In this document: positions 25,028 to 33,340 of the stretch, in pieces
How positions within the stretch are numbered: position 1 is the first letter of the stretch
How the letters are laid out: the number at the start of each line of letters is the position of its first letter
Source: CBDAQA01 sp965247815
Lineage (GTDB): Bacteria > Planctomycetota > Phycisphaerae > Tepidisphaerales > Tepidisphaeraceae
DNA: 64,000 bases
Assembly (NCBI GenBank): GCA_965247815.1
Contig: CBDFHW010000025.1
Location: 1-64,000 of the forward strand
Reading direction: 5' to 3'
Translations under genes and position numbers: made by a program
Notes under the pieces: generated by a model
The model's database searches: none
Seen by the model: the letters and a program-made list of their open reading frames with translations, nothing else
Told to the model about the DNA's origin: nothing

Positions 25028-25765
25028 CTGCGCATCTCACTTTTTATTACCTGCTACAACGACCTGTTGTTTCCGGAAACCGGCAAAGCCGTTGTCCGTG
25101 TTCTCGAACGGCTCGGGCATTCGGTCGTGTTCGAATCAGAACAGACCTGCTGCGGGCAGATGCATTACAACACCGGGTACCAAAAAGAAGCAGTCCCGCT
25201 GATGCGCCGGTTCGTCGAGATGTATCGAGACGCCGAAGTGGTCTGCTTGCCGTCTTCGTCTTGCGTGGCGATGATTCGCGACCATTACCCGAAGATGGCC
25301 GCTGAAACCGGCGACGCAGACTTAATCCGTCGGGTCGAACAGCTGCTCCCGAAGGTCTGGGAGTTCACTGAACTGCTGGTAAAGAAATTAGGCGTCGAGG
25401 ACGTCGGTGCGTATTTCCCGCACCGGGTCACGTATCACGCGAGCTGCCACGGCCTGCGAAATCTGCAGCTCGGTGACGCACCGCTGCGGCTGCTGTCGAA
25501 GGTCAAAGGGATCGAGTTGATTGCCCTTGAAAATGTCGAACAGTGCTGCGGCTTCGGCGGCACGTTCGCTGTCAAAAATGCGGACGTGTCGGCGGCAATG
25601 CTCGCGGACAAAGTCAGGGCCATCGGGAACACGCGGGCCGAGGTCTGCACGGCCTGCGACAACTCCTGCCTGATGCACATCTGGGGCTCGCTGCACCGGC
25701 AGAACACCGGCGTCCGCACCGCGCACCTGGCGGAAATTCTTGCCAGTGAGGAGCGACGCTCGTGA
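25028..25765 (+). CDS. lutA: Lactate utilisation protein A, (Fe-S)-binding, CCG domains
   Basis: Protein of about 245 aa with two CCG cysteine-rich domains: CCGQMHYNTGY in the first, and ASCHGLRN, CCGFGGTF and CTACDNSCLMHI in the second. These ligate Fe-S clusters in LutA and GlpC/HdrB relatives. With LutB and LutC it oxidises L-lactate to pyruvate. Known LutA proteins begin close to the -SLFVTC- strand; here LRISLFITC begins at CTG 25028, with GGGAG (25017-25021) suitably placed. No ATG or GTG is available, and TTG 24986 would add 14 residues unlike the family. A CTG start is therefore likely. The stop overlaps the lutB start (GTGA). Confidence 0.87.
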   Translation: MRISLFITCYNDLLFPETGKAVVRVLERLGHSVVFESEQTCCGQMHYNTGYQKEAVPLMRRFVEMYRDAEVVCLPSSSCVAMIRDHYPKMAAETGDADLIRRVEQLLPKVWEFTELLVKKLGVEDVGAYFPHRVTYHASCHGLRNLQLGDAPLRLLSKVKGIELIALENVEQCCGFGGTFAVKNADVSAAMLADKVRAIGNTRAEVCTACDNSCLMHIWGSLHRQNTGVRTAHLAEILASEERRS

Positions 25766-27222
25766 AGCTCGTCGTGCACCGCAACGGTTTCGACCCGGCC
25801 ACCGAACCCGAATTTCCCGTCGCCGCACGGAAGATGGTCGGCAATTCTCAACTTCGAAAAAACGTCCGGCACGCCACCGCGGTCATCGAAAGTAAACGTG
25901 AGAAAGTCGTCGACGAGATGCCGGACTGGCAACAGCTCCGTGAGTCGGGCGGGCGGATCCGCGAGCACACGCTCGGATACCTCGATCAATATCTGGAGCA
26001 ATTCGAGTCGAATTTCACCCGCGCCGGCGGGCAGGTGCACTGGGCCCGCGACGCCGCCGAGGCGCGCGAGATCATCATCCGGCTCAGCAAGGCCGCGGGG
26101 GGCGACGAGGTCATCAAGATCAAGACGATGACGTCGGAGGAAATCGAGCTCAACCCGGCGATGGAGGAGGCGGGGATACGAGTTTACGAGACCGACCTTG
26201 CCGAGCTCATTATCCAGCTTGGACAAGACCGGCCGTCGCACATCGTTGTTCCCGCGCTGCACAAAAACCGCCAGCAGATCCGTGAGATTTTCATCAGGGA
26301 GATGAACCTTCCGGACCTCGGCGACAGACCGGAAGACCTGACGGCCGCGGCGAGAAAATTTCTCCGCGAGAAATTCCTGCGGGTCAAAGTCGGGGTCAGT
26401 GGCGCGAACTTTCTGATCGCCGAGACCGGCGGCGTCTGCATCGTCGAGTCCGAAGGCAACGGGCGAATGTGCCTGACATTGCCCGAGACGCTGATCTCCG
26501 TCGTCGGCATCGACAAGCTCGTACCGACTTTCCAGGACCTGGAGGTCTTCCTCCAACTGCTGCCTCGTTCGGCGACCGGCGAGCGGATGAACCCGTACAA
26601 CTCGATCTGGACCGGCGTCCACCCGGGTGACGGGCCGCGGAAGTTTCATGTCGTGCTGCTCGACAATCGGCGGTCGCAAATTCTGTCCGACCCGGAAGCG
26701 CGACAGACACTGAACTGCATCCGGTGCGGCGCGTGTCAAAACGCCTGCCCGGTCTATAAACAGACCGGCGGCCACGCGTACGGATCGGTATACGCCGGCC
26801 CGATCGGCGCGATCCTCACCCCGCAGCTATTGCAACTTAATCACATGCAGTCGTTGCCGTACGCGTCTTCACTCTGCGGCGCCTGCTACGAGGTCTGCCC
26901 GGTGAAGATCAACATCCCCGAAGTGCTGATCCATCTTCGGGGGAAAATAGTTCGGCAGGACCAGCAAACCGTGCTGGGGATATTCAACCCTGAAAACCTC
27001 GCGATGCAGATCATGGCAGGGGTGTTCGGCAGCGCGCGTCGGTTGCGGGTCGCGCACCGGCTCGCACGGATCGGGCAATGGCCCGTCGTCAATCGTCGCG
27101 GATACATCTCGTCGCTGCCCGGTTTTTTAGGCGGCTGGACCCGCGTACGCGATTTAAAACCGGTACCGAAACAAAGCTTTCGTCAGTGGTGGGACGAGCG
27201 AAACCGGACGGCAGACCGATGA
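25762..27222 (+). CDS. lutB: Lactate utilisation protein B, iron-sulfur protein
   Basis: Protein of 486 aa. Residues 60-300 are the LUD domain (TMTSEEIELNPAMEEAGI, FLIAETGGVCIVESEGNG). Residues 305-400 carry the ferredoxin-type cysteines CIRCGACQNACPVY and SLCGACYEVCPVKI, enough for two 4Fe-4S clusters. The C-terminal DUF3390-like region follows. It passes electrons within the LutABC L-lactate oxidase complex. GTG 25762 overlaps the lutA stop by four bases, and the stop overlaps the lutC start by four, so the three subunits are translationally coupled. Confidence 0.92.
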   Translation: MKLVVHRNGFDPATEPEFPVAARKMVGNSQLRKNVRHATAVIESKREKVVDEMPDWQQLRESGGRIREHTLGYLDQYLEQFESNFTRAGGQVHWARDAAEAREIIIRLSKAAGGDEVIKIKTMTSEEIELNPAMEEAGIRVYETDLAELIIQLGQDRPSHIVVPALHKNRQQIREIFIREMNLPDLGDRPEDLTAAARKFLREKFLRVKVGVSGANFLIAETGGVCIVESEGNGRMCLTLPETLISVVGIDKLVPTFQDLEVFLQLLPRSATGERMNPYNSIWTGVHPGDGPRKFHVVLLDNRRSQILSDPEARQTLNCIRCGACQNACPVYKQTGGHAYGSVYAGPIGAILTPQLLQLNHMQSLPYASSLCGACYEVCPVKINIPEVLIHLRGKIVRQDQQTVLGIFNPENLAMQIMAGVFGSARRLRVAHRLARIGQWPVVNRRGYISSLPGFLGGWTRVRDLKPVPKQSFRQWWDERNRTADR

Positions 27223-27890
27223 GCAATACGCACTCGACCACCGCCCGGGCGGACATCCTCGCGGGCATTCGAAACGCTAATTCGGTGAAAGCATCCGTCG
27301 GGAACCGCGACGCCGACTATCGTTCGGTGCCGCGCCAGTACCAAAGGTCCGGGGCTCGATCGCCGACCGAGGTCTTAAATCTATTCGAGGAACGCATCGT
27401 CGAGTACGACGCGAGAGTGTTCCACGTCGACGCCGCGGCGATCGGACCGACCATCCGACGCGTTCTGTCCGAACGCAAAAAGACCGCCGTGATCGTGCCG
27501 GCCGGCCTGCCCGTGGAGTGGGACCTGAACCCGTCGGAGTTCCGAGTCGACGACGGTTTCGGTCACGACGTGCTGGACGGTTTCGACGGCGTTGTCACGG
27601 CGGCGTCTTCGGCGATCGCTGTGACCGGGACCATCGTGCTGCAGCACGGGCCCGGCCAGGGACGCCGGGCGATCACGTTGATCCCGGACTACCACCTCTG
27701 CGTCGTGCGAGCCGATCAGGTCGTCGAAACAGTTTCGCAGTCGCTGTCGAATCTCGACCCGGCCCGGCCGACGACCTTCATCTCGGGCCCGTCCGCCACG
27801 GCCGACATCGAAATGACCCGCATCAAGGGCGTTCACGGCCCCCGTTTTCTGGATGTCATCCTGGTCGCCGAACAGTTGCCCGTGGACTAA
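27219..27890 (+). CDS. lutC: Lactate utilisation protein C (LUD domain)
   Basis: Protein of 223 aa with a single LUD domain (DUF162) from about residue 85 to the end; the block GVVTAASSAIAVTGTIVL followed by GRRAITLIPDYHLCVV is typical. It completes the lutABC operon. ATG 27219 is chosen because it overlaps the lutB stop (ATGA); the frame is open further upstream only within lutB. The N-terminal 80 residues are polar and less conserved, as is usual for LutC. Confidence 0.9.
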   Translation: MSNTHSTTARADILAGIRNANSVKASVGNRDADYRSVPRQYQRSGARSPTEVLNLFEERIVEYDARVFHVDAAAIGPTIRRVLSERKKTAVIVPAGLPVEWDLNPSEFRVDDGFGHDVLDGFDGVVTAASSAIAVTGTIVLQHGPGQGRRAITLIPDYHLCVVRADQVVETVSQSLSNLDPARPTTFISGPSATADIEMTRIKGVHGPRFLDVILVAEQLPVD

Positions 27891-27959
27891 GCACCGATGT
27901 AGTCGCGGTAAAATCCGCCGCGGCTCGAACAGTCGTCGGCAGGCAATCAAAAGCGCAGC

Positions 27960-28427
27960 TTATTTTCTGGTAACGACGGTGATGTGCCCGTTATTTTCGA
28001 GCATCGCGAAGTGAACCTGTTCGACGTTGCCGCATCCCTCGGCGCGCAACGCCGCGTCCAACTCGTGCATGGTCAGCTGAACACTCCGCATCGCCCGCAG
28101 ATCGACATGCCCGTTGTGGACCAGCATCAGCGGGCGCCCCTCGACGATGGCGGCCAGCCGTTTGCTTCGGAACGTCATCCAGCTGACGGCATAGTTAATC
28201 GCGATCAGTGTGCAGACCAGGATGACCCCACCGGTGATGCTGTTGTCCCCGCCGTTCATCGAGTTCTGCACGGCGTTGCTCAGCACGAGCAGCATGACCA
28301 GGTCGAATGGCGCGAGCTGGCCGATCTGCCGCTTGCCGGTGATACGCAGGATGATTAGCAGAAACAGGTAGACGATGACGGCCCGGGCAACGAATTCCCA
28401 CCAGTGACTGAGCGAAATTTCCCACAT
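27960..28427 (-). CDS. DUF421 domain membrane protein (YetF-like)
   Basis: Protein of 155 aa. Two or three hydrophobic segments (EFVARAVIVYLFLLIILRI, FDLVMLLVLSNAVQNSM, TGGVILVCTLIAINYAVSW) are followed by a small soluble DUF421 domain with RLAAIVEGRPLMLVHNGHVD and a region continuing to the end (ELDAALRAEGCGNVEQVHF). It is shorter than Bacillus YetF but matches the short form of the family. Function is not established. It is transcribed convergently with lutC. Confidence 0.85.
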   Translation of the reverse strand: MWEISLSHWWEFVARAVIVYLFLLIILRITGKRQIGQLAPFDLVMLLVLSNAVQNSMNGGDNSITGGVILVCTLIAINYAVSWMTFRSKRLAAIVEGRPLMLVHNGHVDLRAMRSVQLTMHELDAALRAEGCGNVEQVHFAMLENNGHITVVTRK

Positions 28428-28487
28428 ATTTCTAAACTCCGTGTACTCGGCTGCGAAACGAGCTCGGCAAGAATACGCGGGCGGCGA

Positions 28488-29462
28488 TTAATTGCGAAAC
28501 GGGCCTGTTGCGGGCTTCACCGATTCGGGCACGCGGAGTTGCGTCAGGCTGTGGAGGAGATCGTCGAACGCTTTGTCGCGCGGATCTGTTTCGGAAAGTT
28601 CGACGGCGTGAACCGGAACTCGTCCCGAGGTGTTGATGTCGACGACGCGAACCATTTGATCCAGCTGCACTGTCGCGCCGACACGCAGGCCGGCCGTTTC
28701 GATCCCGGTCACTTGCAGGTGGAGGAGCTTGGGTTCGTACGTGACAGTACGAAAGCCGTCGGCGGTCGCGCGGTCTTTGAGCTCGCCGGTGATTCGGAAC
28801 GCGACGTAATCACAGGTGAACGTCCTGGCATCGATGATCTTCGTCGGCTTCGCCCGGTCGAGCAGTGCTTTGGTCCCGACCTCGACCGGCGTCAGGAAAT
28901 GCTGCGACGTGCGGATGCCTTCGATCCAGAGCGTGCGTGCCTTCGCGGCGTTTATGGCCGCGGGTTCGAGAAGCTTCAGCTCGTCGTCGACCTCGGCCAA
29001 CGCCTGCTTTTGTTTTGCCAGTCGCGGGTCGGTTTCGATGACAGATGCCCGCCAGGCTTCCAGCTTGGCGTCGTCGGACAGGATTCGGTTCTGCGCGTTG
29101 ATCAGACCGACCGCGTCCTGCTGCTCGCGTGCCGTCGCGAGCGCGGTAACGTGCGCCGACCGGTCGTGCTGCAACGCAATCCGTGAAGGCGAATCATGGT
29201 TCAGCTTCTGCACCTGCTCGGCCAATTCAGACTGCAGCCGCGCTCGCACCAGAAGCTTGTCCGCCTTGCGGGTCAGGATCGATTCCAGCGGACCGTTGAT
29301 CAAATCGCGGACGTGGGCCGAGTCACCGACCAGGAATTGTGAGAAATGCCATTGCCCGATCACCGGCGCCGTCGAAGGTGCGGCACCGGCGGCAATCTGA
29401 TTCAGCCCGGCGAGCAACAGGATGATGACTTTGCAGCGATGGGCCGCCATCTTCGAAATCAT
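28488..29462 (-). CDS. Secreted hypothetical protein
   Basis: Protein of 324 aa that I do not recognise. Residues 1-27 look like a signal peptide (hydrophobic core VIILLLAGLNQIAAG, cut near AGA). Residues 60-170 are helical and charged (LVRARLQSELAEQVQKL ... KQKQALAEVDDELKLLEP), consistent with a coiled coil. Residues 200-300 look beta-rich. Its ATG overlaps, by four bases (ATGA), the stop of a frame that encodes the tail of a decayed RND efflux gene. It was therefore probably co-translated with an efflux pump. Confidence 0.7.
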   Translation of the reverse strand: MISKMAAHRCKVIILLLAGLNQIAAGAAPSTAPVIGQWHFSQFLVGDSAHVRDLINGPLESILTRKADKLLVRARLQSELAEQVQKLNHDSPSRIALQHDRSAHVTALATAREQQDAVGLINAQNRILSDDAKLEAWRASVIETDPRLAKQKQALAEVDDELKLLEPAAINAAKARTLWIEGIRTSQHFLTPVEVGTKALLDRAKPTKIIDARTFTCDYVAFRITGELKDRATADGFRTVTYEPKLLHLQVTGIETAGLRVGATVQLDQMVRVVDINTSGRVPVHAVELSETDPRDKAFDDLLHSLTQLRVPESVKPATGPFRN

Positions 29463-30060
29463 ACCACCGAGGGCCCGGGCCGGGGTGGCTCGATGCTGAG
29501 CACTGCACGCGGCCTGCCCGGTTGTGCGCCGACGGGTCGATCAGTCTGCTCGCCGCGGAGCCAAAACAGGAGCCGGTCCAAATATGTTGACGCCGACGAT
29601 CGCCGCGCCGATCAACAGCGGCATGGTGCCCGGTGAGTCCTGAAAAACCCGTGCGGTCCCTGAGAAATTTCCGCGGATGCCTGCAGGAAGCCCGATGTCC
29701 CGCCCGGCATTTTGTATCTCGACGACAGCTTCTCCCAGCGAAACGCCCGGCAGCAGGTTGAACGAAAGCGTGATCGAGGGCAGTTGACCCGAATGATTCA
29801 CCAACAATCCGGTCGCGTCCGACTTTATTTTTGTAAACGCGGCCAACGGCACCTGGGAACTGTTGGCCCCCTTCACGTAAACGTATTTCAAGCTGGCGGG
29901 GCTTTGCCGTAACGTCGGGTCGACTTCACTCACGACGTGGTACTGATTCAGATTGCTGTACATCACCGACGCCTGTTCCTGGCCGAACGCGTCGTACAGG
30001 GTGCTGTCGATTTGACGCTGGTTCAGATTCATTCGCGCGGCGGCGAGATGCCCCGCAAAG
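29459..30060 (-). pseudogene. Remnant of an RND efflux transporter (AcrB/MdtC type)
   Basis: The frame from about 30060 down to 29585 encodes a piece of the second porter half of an RND pump. Typical blocks are LYDAFGQEQASVMYSNLNQYH, split in the family at DAFGQ and LNQYHVV, then SQVPLAAF, NHSGQLPSITLSFNLLPGVS and PLLIGAAIVGV. There the match ends in mid-domain. In the neighbouring frame TYLDRLLFWLRGEQ follows at once, like an RND C terminus after its last membrane segment, and ends at TGA 29459-29461. An internal deletion of roughly 150 codons with a frameshift, plus loss of the whole N-terminal part, explains this. A stop lies just upstream of 30060. An in-frame ATG at 30032 opens a 163-aa frame that is unlikely to be functional. 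Confidence 0.8.
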
Positions 30061-30221
30061 AGGTGGTGTTGTTAGCGTGAGATTTTGATCGATCTCGCAT
30101 ATGCTGCCCGCGAGGTTTGGCAGAGACTTTTGATTCTTCAAGGTGAACATGTTTGCAGTCACGACCGCGAGTCCGCGTAAAAGAGTCCGTCAAATCCAGC
30201 ATCACTAACCGAAAGCCAGCA

Positions 30222-32927
30222 ATGAACACCCGACGAGTCAGCCGGTCCGCTTTGAACGCAGAAAAACTCACCCATTCCGGCAAGGGACGCAACTTGCAAT
30301 CCCCGTGTGAGGCTCTCGAACCGCGGCAGATGCTGACCACCGGAACGTGGACAACGATAGCGGCCAACGCGCCCAGCGGCGCGCAGCTGGGCATGGTCCT
30401 CACCGACGGCACGATCATGTTTCACGGCGGCAGCGGCGGCAGCAGCACGAGCTGGTACAAGCTGACGCCGGCTTCCAACGGGCAGTACACGACCGGCACG
30501 TTTTCCAGTTTGGCCTCGATGGGAACGCCGCGGCTGTACTTCGCGTCGAATATTCTGCAGTCCGGAAAATTATTCGTCCTCGGCGGTGAGTACTCGACCG
30601 CCTCGTCCGCGAACTGGATTAACACCGGCGAAACCTACGACCCAATCGCCAACACCTGGATACCTACCGCGCCGTTCCCTAGAACGCAGTTCGGTGACGA
30701 CCCGTCGGCCGTATTGCCGGACGGGAAAATTCTGCTCGGGTATCTGTCGGGCCCGCAGACCTATATTTACGACCCGGCGACGAACACTTACGCTCAGATT
30801 GGGACCAAGCTGCGGAGCGACCGGAGCGACGAAGAGAGCTGGGTCAAGCTGCCCGACGACAGCATCCTGTCGTACGACGTTTTCGGCAGCCCGGCGACCG
30901 GCGCAGGTCACGCCCAGCGGTACATCCCGTCTACCGGCACTTGGGTCGACGCCGGCGCGCCACCCGCGCCACTTACTTCCAGCCTGGAAGGCTTCGAGCT
31001 TGGGCCCGGGTTGTTGCTACCAGACGGCCGAGTCTTCTACGCCGGGGCGACCAACAACACTGCTTATTACACGCCATCGACCAACAGCTGGGCAGCCGGC
31101 CCTGCCATGCCCAACGGCTGGGTGATGGCCGACGCGCCCGGCGCGGTCCTGCCCGACGGTAACCTGCTGCTGGCGATGTCGCCGTCGGCGGTATCCGGAA
31201 ACACCTTCCCGACTCCGACCAAGGTGTACGAGCTCGACCCGTCGGCGAATATCTACACCGATGTCACGCCCGCCGTCGGCGGGTTCAGCGTCTCAGGTCC
31301 GACCTATATCAGCTCGATGGTCGTTCTCCCGACCGGACAAGTCGCGTTGATGAATGACAGCACGAAGATCGCGGTTTACACTGAAGGAAGCCCACCGCTG
31401 GCCGCCGCGGTACCGGTCGTCACCGGGATCAGCTATGCCGGCACCACCGGCACCTACACGCTTTCGGGAACGAACCTCAACGGCATCAACGAAGGCGCGG
31501 CGTACGGCGACGACAACGAAATGTCGAGCAACTACCCGCTGGTCCGCCTGACCGACCAGAACGGCATCGTGAGCTACGCCCGCACCACCAATTGGAGCCT
31601 GACCGGCGTCGCACAGGGGGCCGAGACGGTCACCTTCACGCTCCCGGCCGCCGCGACCGCCGGGGCTTACCTCGTTCAGAGCGTCGCCAACGGCGTCGCC
31701 TCTAACACCACGCTTGCGGTCCTTGTCAACTCAAGCACCACATCAACTGTGACACTTCAGCTCGACGCGACGCCGACAAAAGTTGATGTCGTCGGTGGTG
31801 GGGTGATTCGATCGTTCGCGATTTCAGCTTTCAACAGCATCTATTTTGTCGGTGACAACCTCGGCGACACGCTCAATGTCAATCTGAACAGCAACGCGGG
31901 CAATATTGTCACGACGATCCAGGCCGGCAGCGCGACCGACACCATCAACATCAATCAAACCAGCCCCACGGGCCCGGTCGTGATCGCACCCAGCTCGGGT
32001 AATGACGCGGTCAACATCGACACTGCGGGCACCGGCACCGCACTGGCCCAGTTCCAGAGCTCACAGCAGATCGGTGTGCTCAGCATTGGCAGCGGCGGCA
32101 TCGCAACCATCACAGCCGCCGGCGCGAAGAAGCTCGTGCAGACCAACGGCATCGTCACGACCGGCACCGGCCTGCTCGACGTCACCCGAAACGACATGAT
32201 CGTCCACACCGGAAACCTGACTCTGCTGGATACGGAACTGTCGAGCGGATTGAACCTCGCCGGCGGGGTTCCCTGGGGCGGACCCGGCATCAGCAGCTCG
32301 ACCGCGAGCTCGGACACCACCCATCTGACAGCCGTCGGTGCGATTCTCAACGGCGGATACGGCAGCAACGTCTACGGCACCGGCACCGCCCTTGGCTTAT
32401 TCGACGGGCAAAACCCCGGCCCCGCTGATGTTCTTATCAAGTACACCTATTTCGGCGACGCCAACCTTGACGGCCTCGTCGACGGGTCCGACTACACCAA
32501 GATCGATTCCAATTTCTCCACCGGACTCCCCGGCTGGCTCAACGGCGACTTCGACTACACCAACAGCATCGACGGCTCGGACTACGCCCTGATCGACAAC
32601 GCCTTCAACACCCAGGGAACCAACATCCCCGTCCTCGCATCATCGCAACCGAAAGTGACCGGCACCGTCGCCAAGGCAACCCCGAGCGCCGCGGTCGCCG
32701 GCTGGACCGTCTACGCCGATGTCAACCACGACGGCAAGTACGACCTCGGCGACGTCGCAACCACCACCGATGCCAAGGGAAACTTCGCCTTCAGTGTGCT
32801 TCCCATCGGCGACTATTGGGTCCGCGTCAAGCCCAAGTCGGGCTGGTCCGCCGTCGGTCACACCGGCCACCTCGTCCACAGCGGCCTCGCCGCCAGCCCC
32901 TTCGCCTTTAAGCAAAAGCTAGGCTGA
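30222..32927 (+). CDS. LEPR-motif secreted protein with kelch-like propeller and dockerin repeats
   Basis: Protein of 901 aa. LEPRQML (residues 32-38) follows a basic N terminus, the planctomycete LEPR-type export signature. Residues 40-400 contain kelch-like repeats (LPDGKILLG, LLPDGRVFYAGATNN, AVLPDGNLLLAM) as in galactose-oxidase-like propellers. A C-terminal Ig-like early-set domain follows at about 400-500. Residues 743-800 are two dockerin-like calcium loops, GDANLDGLVDGSDYTK and GDFDYTNSIDGSDYAL. The last 95 residues form an SdrD-B/CNA-B-like domain (YADVNHDGKYDLGDVATT). ATG 30222 has GAAAG upstream and places the LEPR motif correctly. Likely an extracellular or wall-associated protein; no catalytic role can be asserted. 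Confidence 0.82.
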   Translation: MNTRRVSRSALNAEKLTHSGKGRNLQSPCEALEPRQMLTTGTWTTIAANAPSGAQLGMVLTDGTIMFHGGSGGSSTSWYKLTPASNGQYTTGTFSSLASMGTPRLYFASNILQSGKLFVLGGEYSTASSANWINTGETYDPIANTWIPTAPFPRTQFGDDPSAVLPDGKILLGYLSGPQTYIYDPATNTYAQIGTKLRSDRSDEESWVKLPDDSILSYDVFGSPATGAGHAQRYIPSTGTWVDAGAPPAPLTSSLEGFELGPGLLLPDGRVFYAGATNNTAYYTPSTNSWAAGPAMPNGWVMADAPGAVLPDGNLLLAMSPSAVSGNTFPTPTKVYELDPSANIYTDVTPAVGGFSVSGPTYISSMVVLPTGQVALMNDSTKIAVYTEGSPPLAAAVPVVTGISYAGTTGTYTLSGTNLNGINEGAAYGDDNEMSSNYPLVRLTDQNGIVSYARTTNWSLTGVAQGAETVTFTLPAAATAGAYLVQSVANGVASNTTLAVLVNSSTTSTVTLQLDATPTKVDVVGGGVIRSFAISAFNSIYFVGDNLGDTLNVNLNSNAGNIVTTIQAGSATDTININQTSPTGPVVIAPSSGNDAVNIDTAGTGTALAQFQSSQQIGVLSIGSGGIATITAAGAKKLVQTNGIVTTGTGLLDVTRNDMIVHTGNLTLLDTELSSGLNLAGGVPWGGPGISSSTASSDTTHLTAVGAILNGGYGSNVYGTGTALGLFDGQNPGPADVLIKYTYFGDANLDGLVDGSDYTKIDSNFSTGLPGWLNGDFDYTNSIDGSDYALIDNAFNTQGTNIPVLASSQPKVTGTVAKATPSAAVAGWTVYADVNHDGKYDLGDVATTTDAKGNFAFSVLPIGDYWVRVKPKSGWSAVGHTGHLVHSGLAASPFAFKQKLG

Positions 32928-33340
32928 TCCAGCCCTTCCAAGAAACCGGGCGGCTCAGCGCCGTTCCTCAAAGCGAACTACAATTGCCCATCTTTCCCGA
33001 AACCAAAAAATATAAGTCATTTGTCGCAGATCAAACTAGGATTGGATGCTAACTATATTTGAAAACAAGCGTTATGTCAGACCAATGGCAAAGACGCGTC
33101 GACGATTGAACAAGCCCCGATGCCGCTGGCGACGCTAAAAACGACGCTGGTGCCCCGATTAGCGATCGAACTGCAACACGCTGAGCTCGTACGCCGCGCA
33201 GCATTTGCGTTCCAAGTCGATCGAGTCGTATACGCCTTGTTCCTTGAATCCACCGAGCGCGACTGATAAAGTCGCCGACGACATGTCCGCCGGGGGCGTC
33301 AGGGATTGCGATGTCTCCCGGTTGGTTCTTGGAGCACATC
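32928..33340. other. Intergenic gap without a clear gene
   Basis: About 410 bases between two LEPR-protein genes. A minus-strand reading frame of 41 codons (33159-33284, ending LSVLQFDR) looks mildly protein-like, but I cannot match it to any family. No terminator hairpin or promoter stands out. Confidence 0.4.

Noticed and set aside
25435..26775. Minus-strand open frame opposite lutA and lutB
   Set aside because: Crosses two well-supported coupled genes and shows no domain or start signal.
33159..33284. Minus-strand frame of 41 codons (ends LSVLQFDR) between the LEPR genes
   Set aside because: Mildly protein-like but without homology, ribosome site or conserved context; too weak to call a gene.
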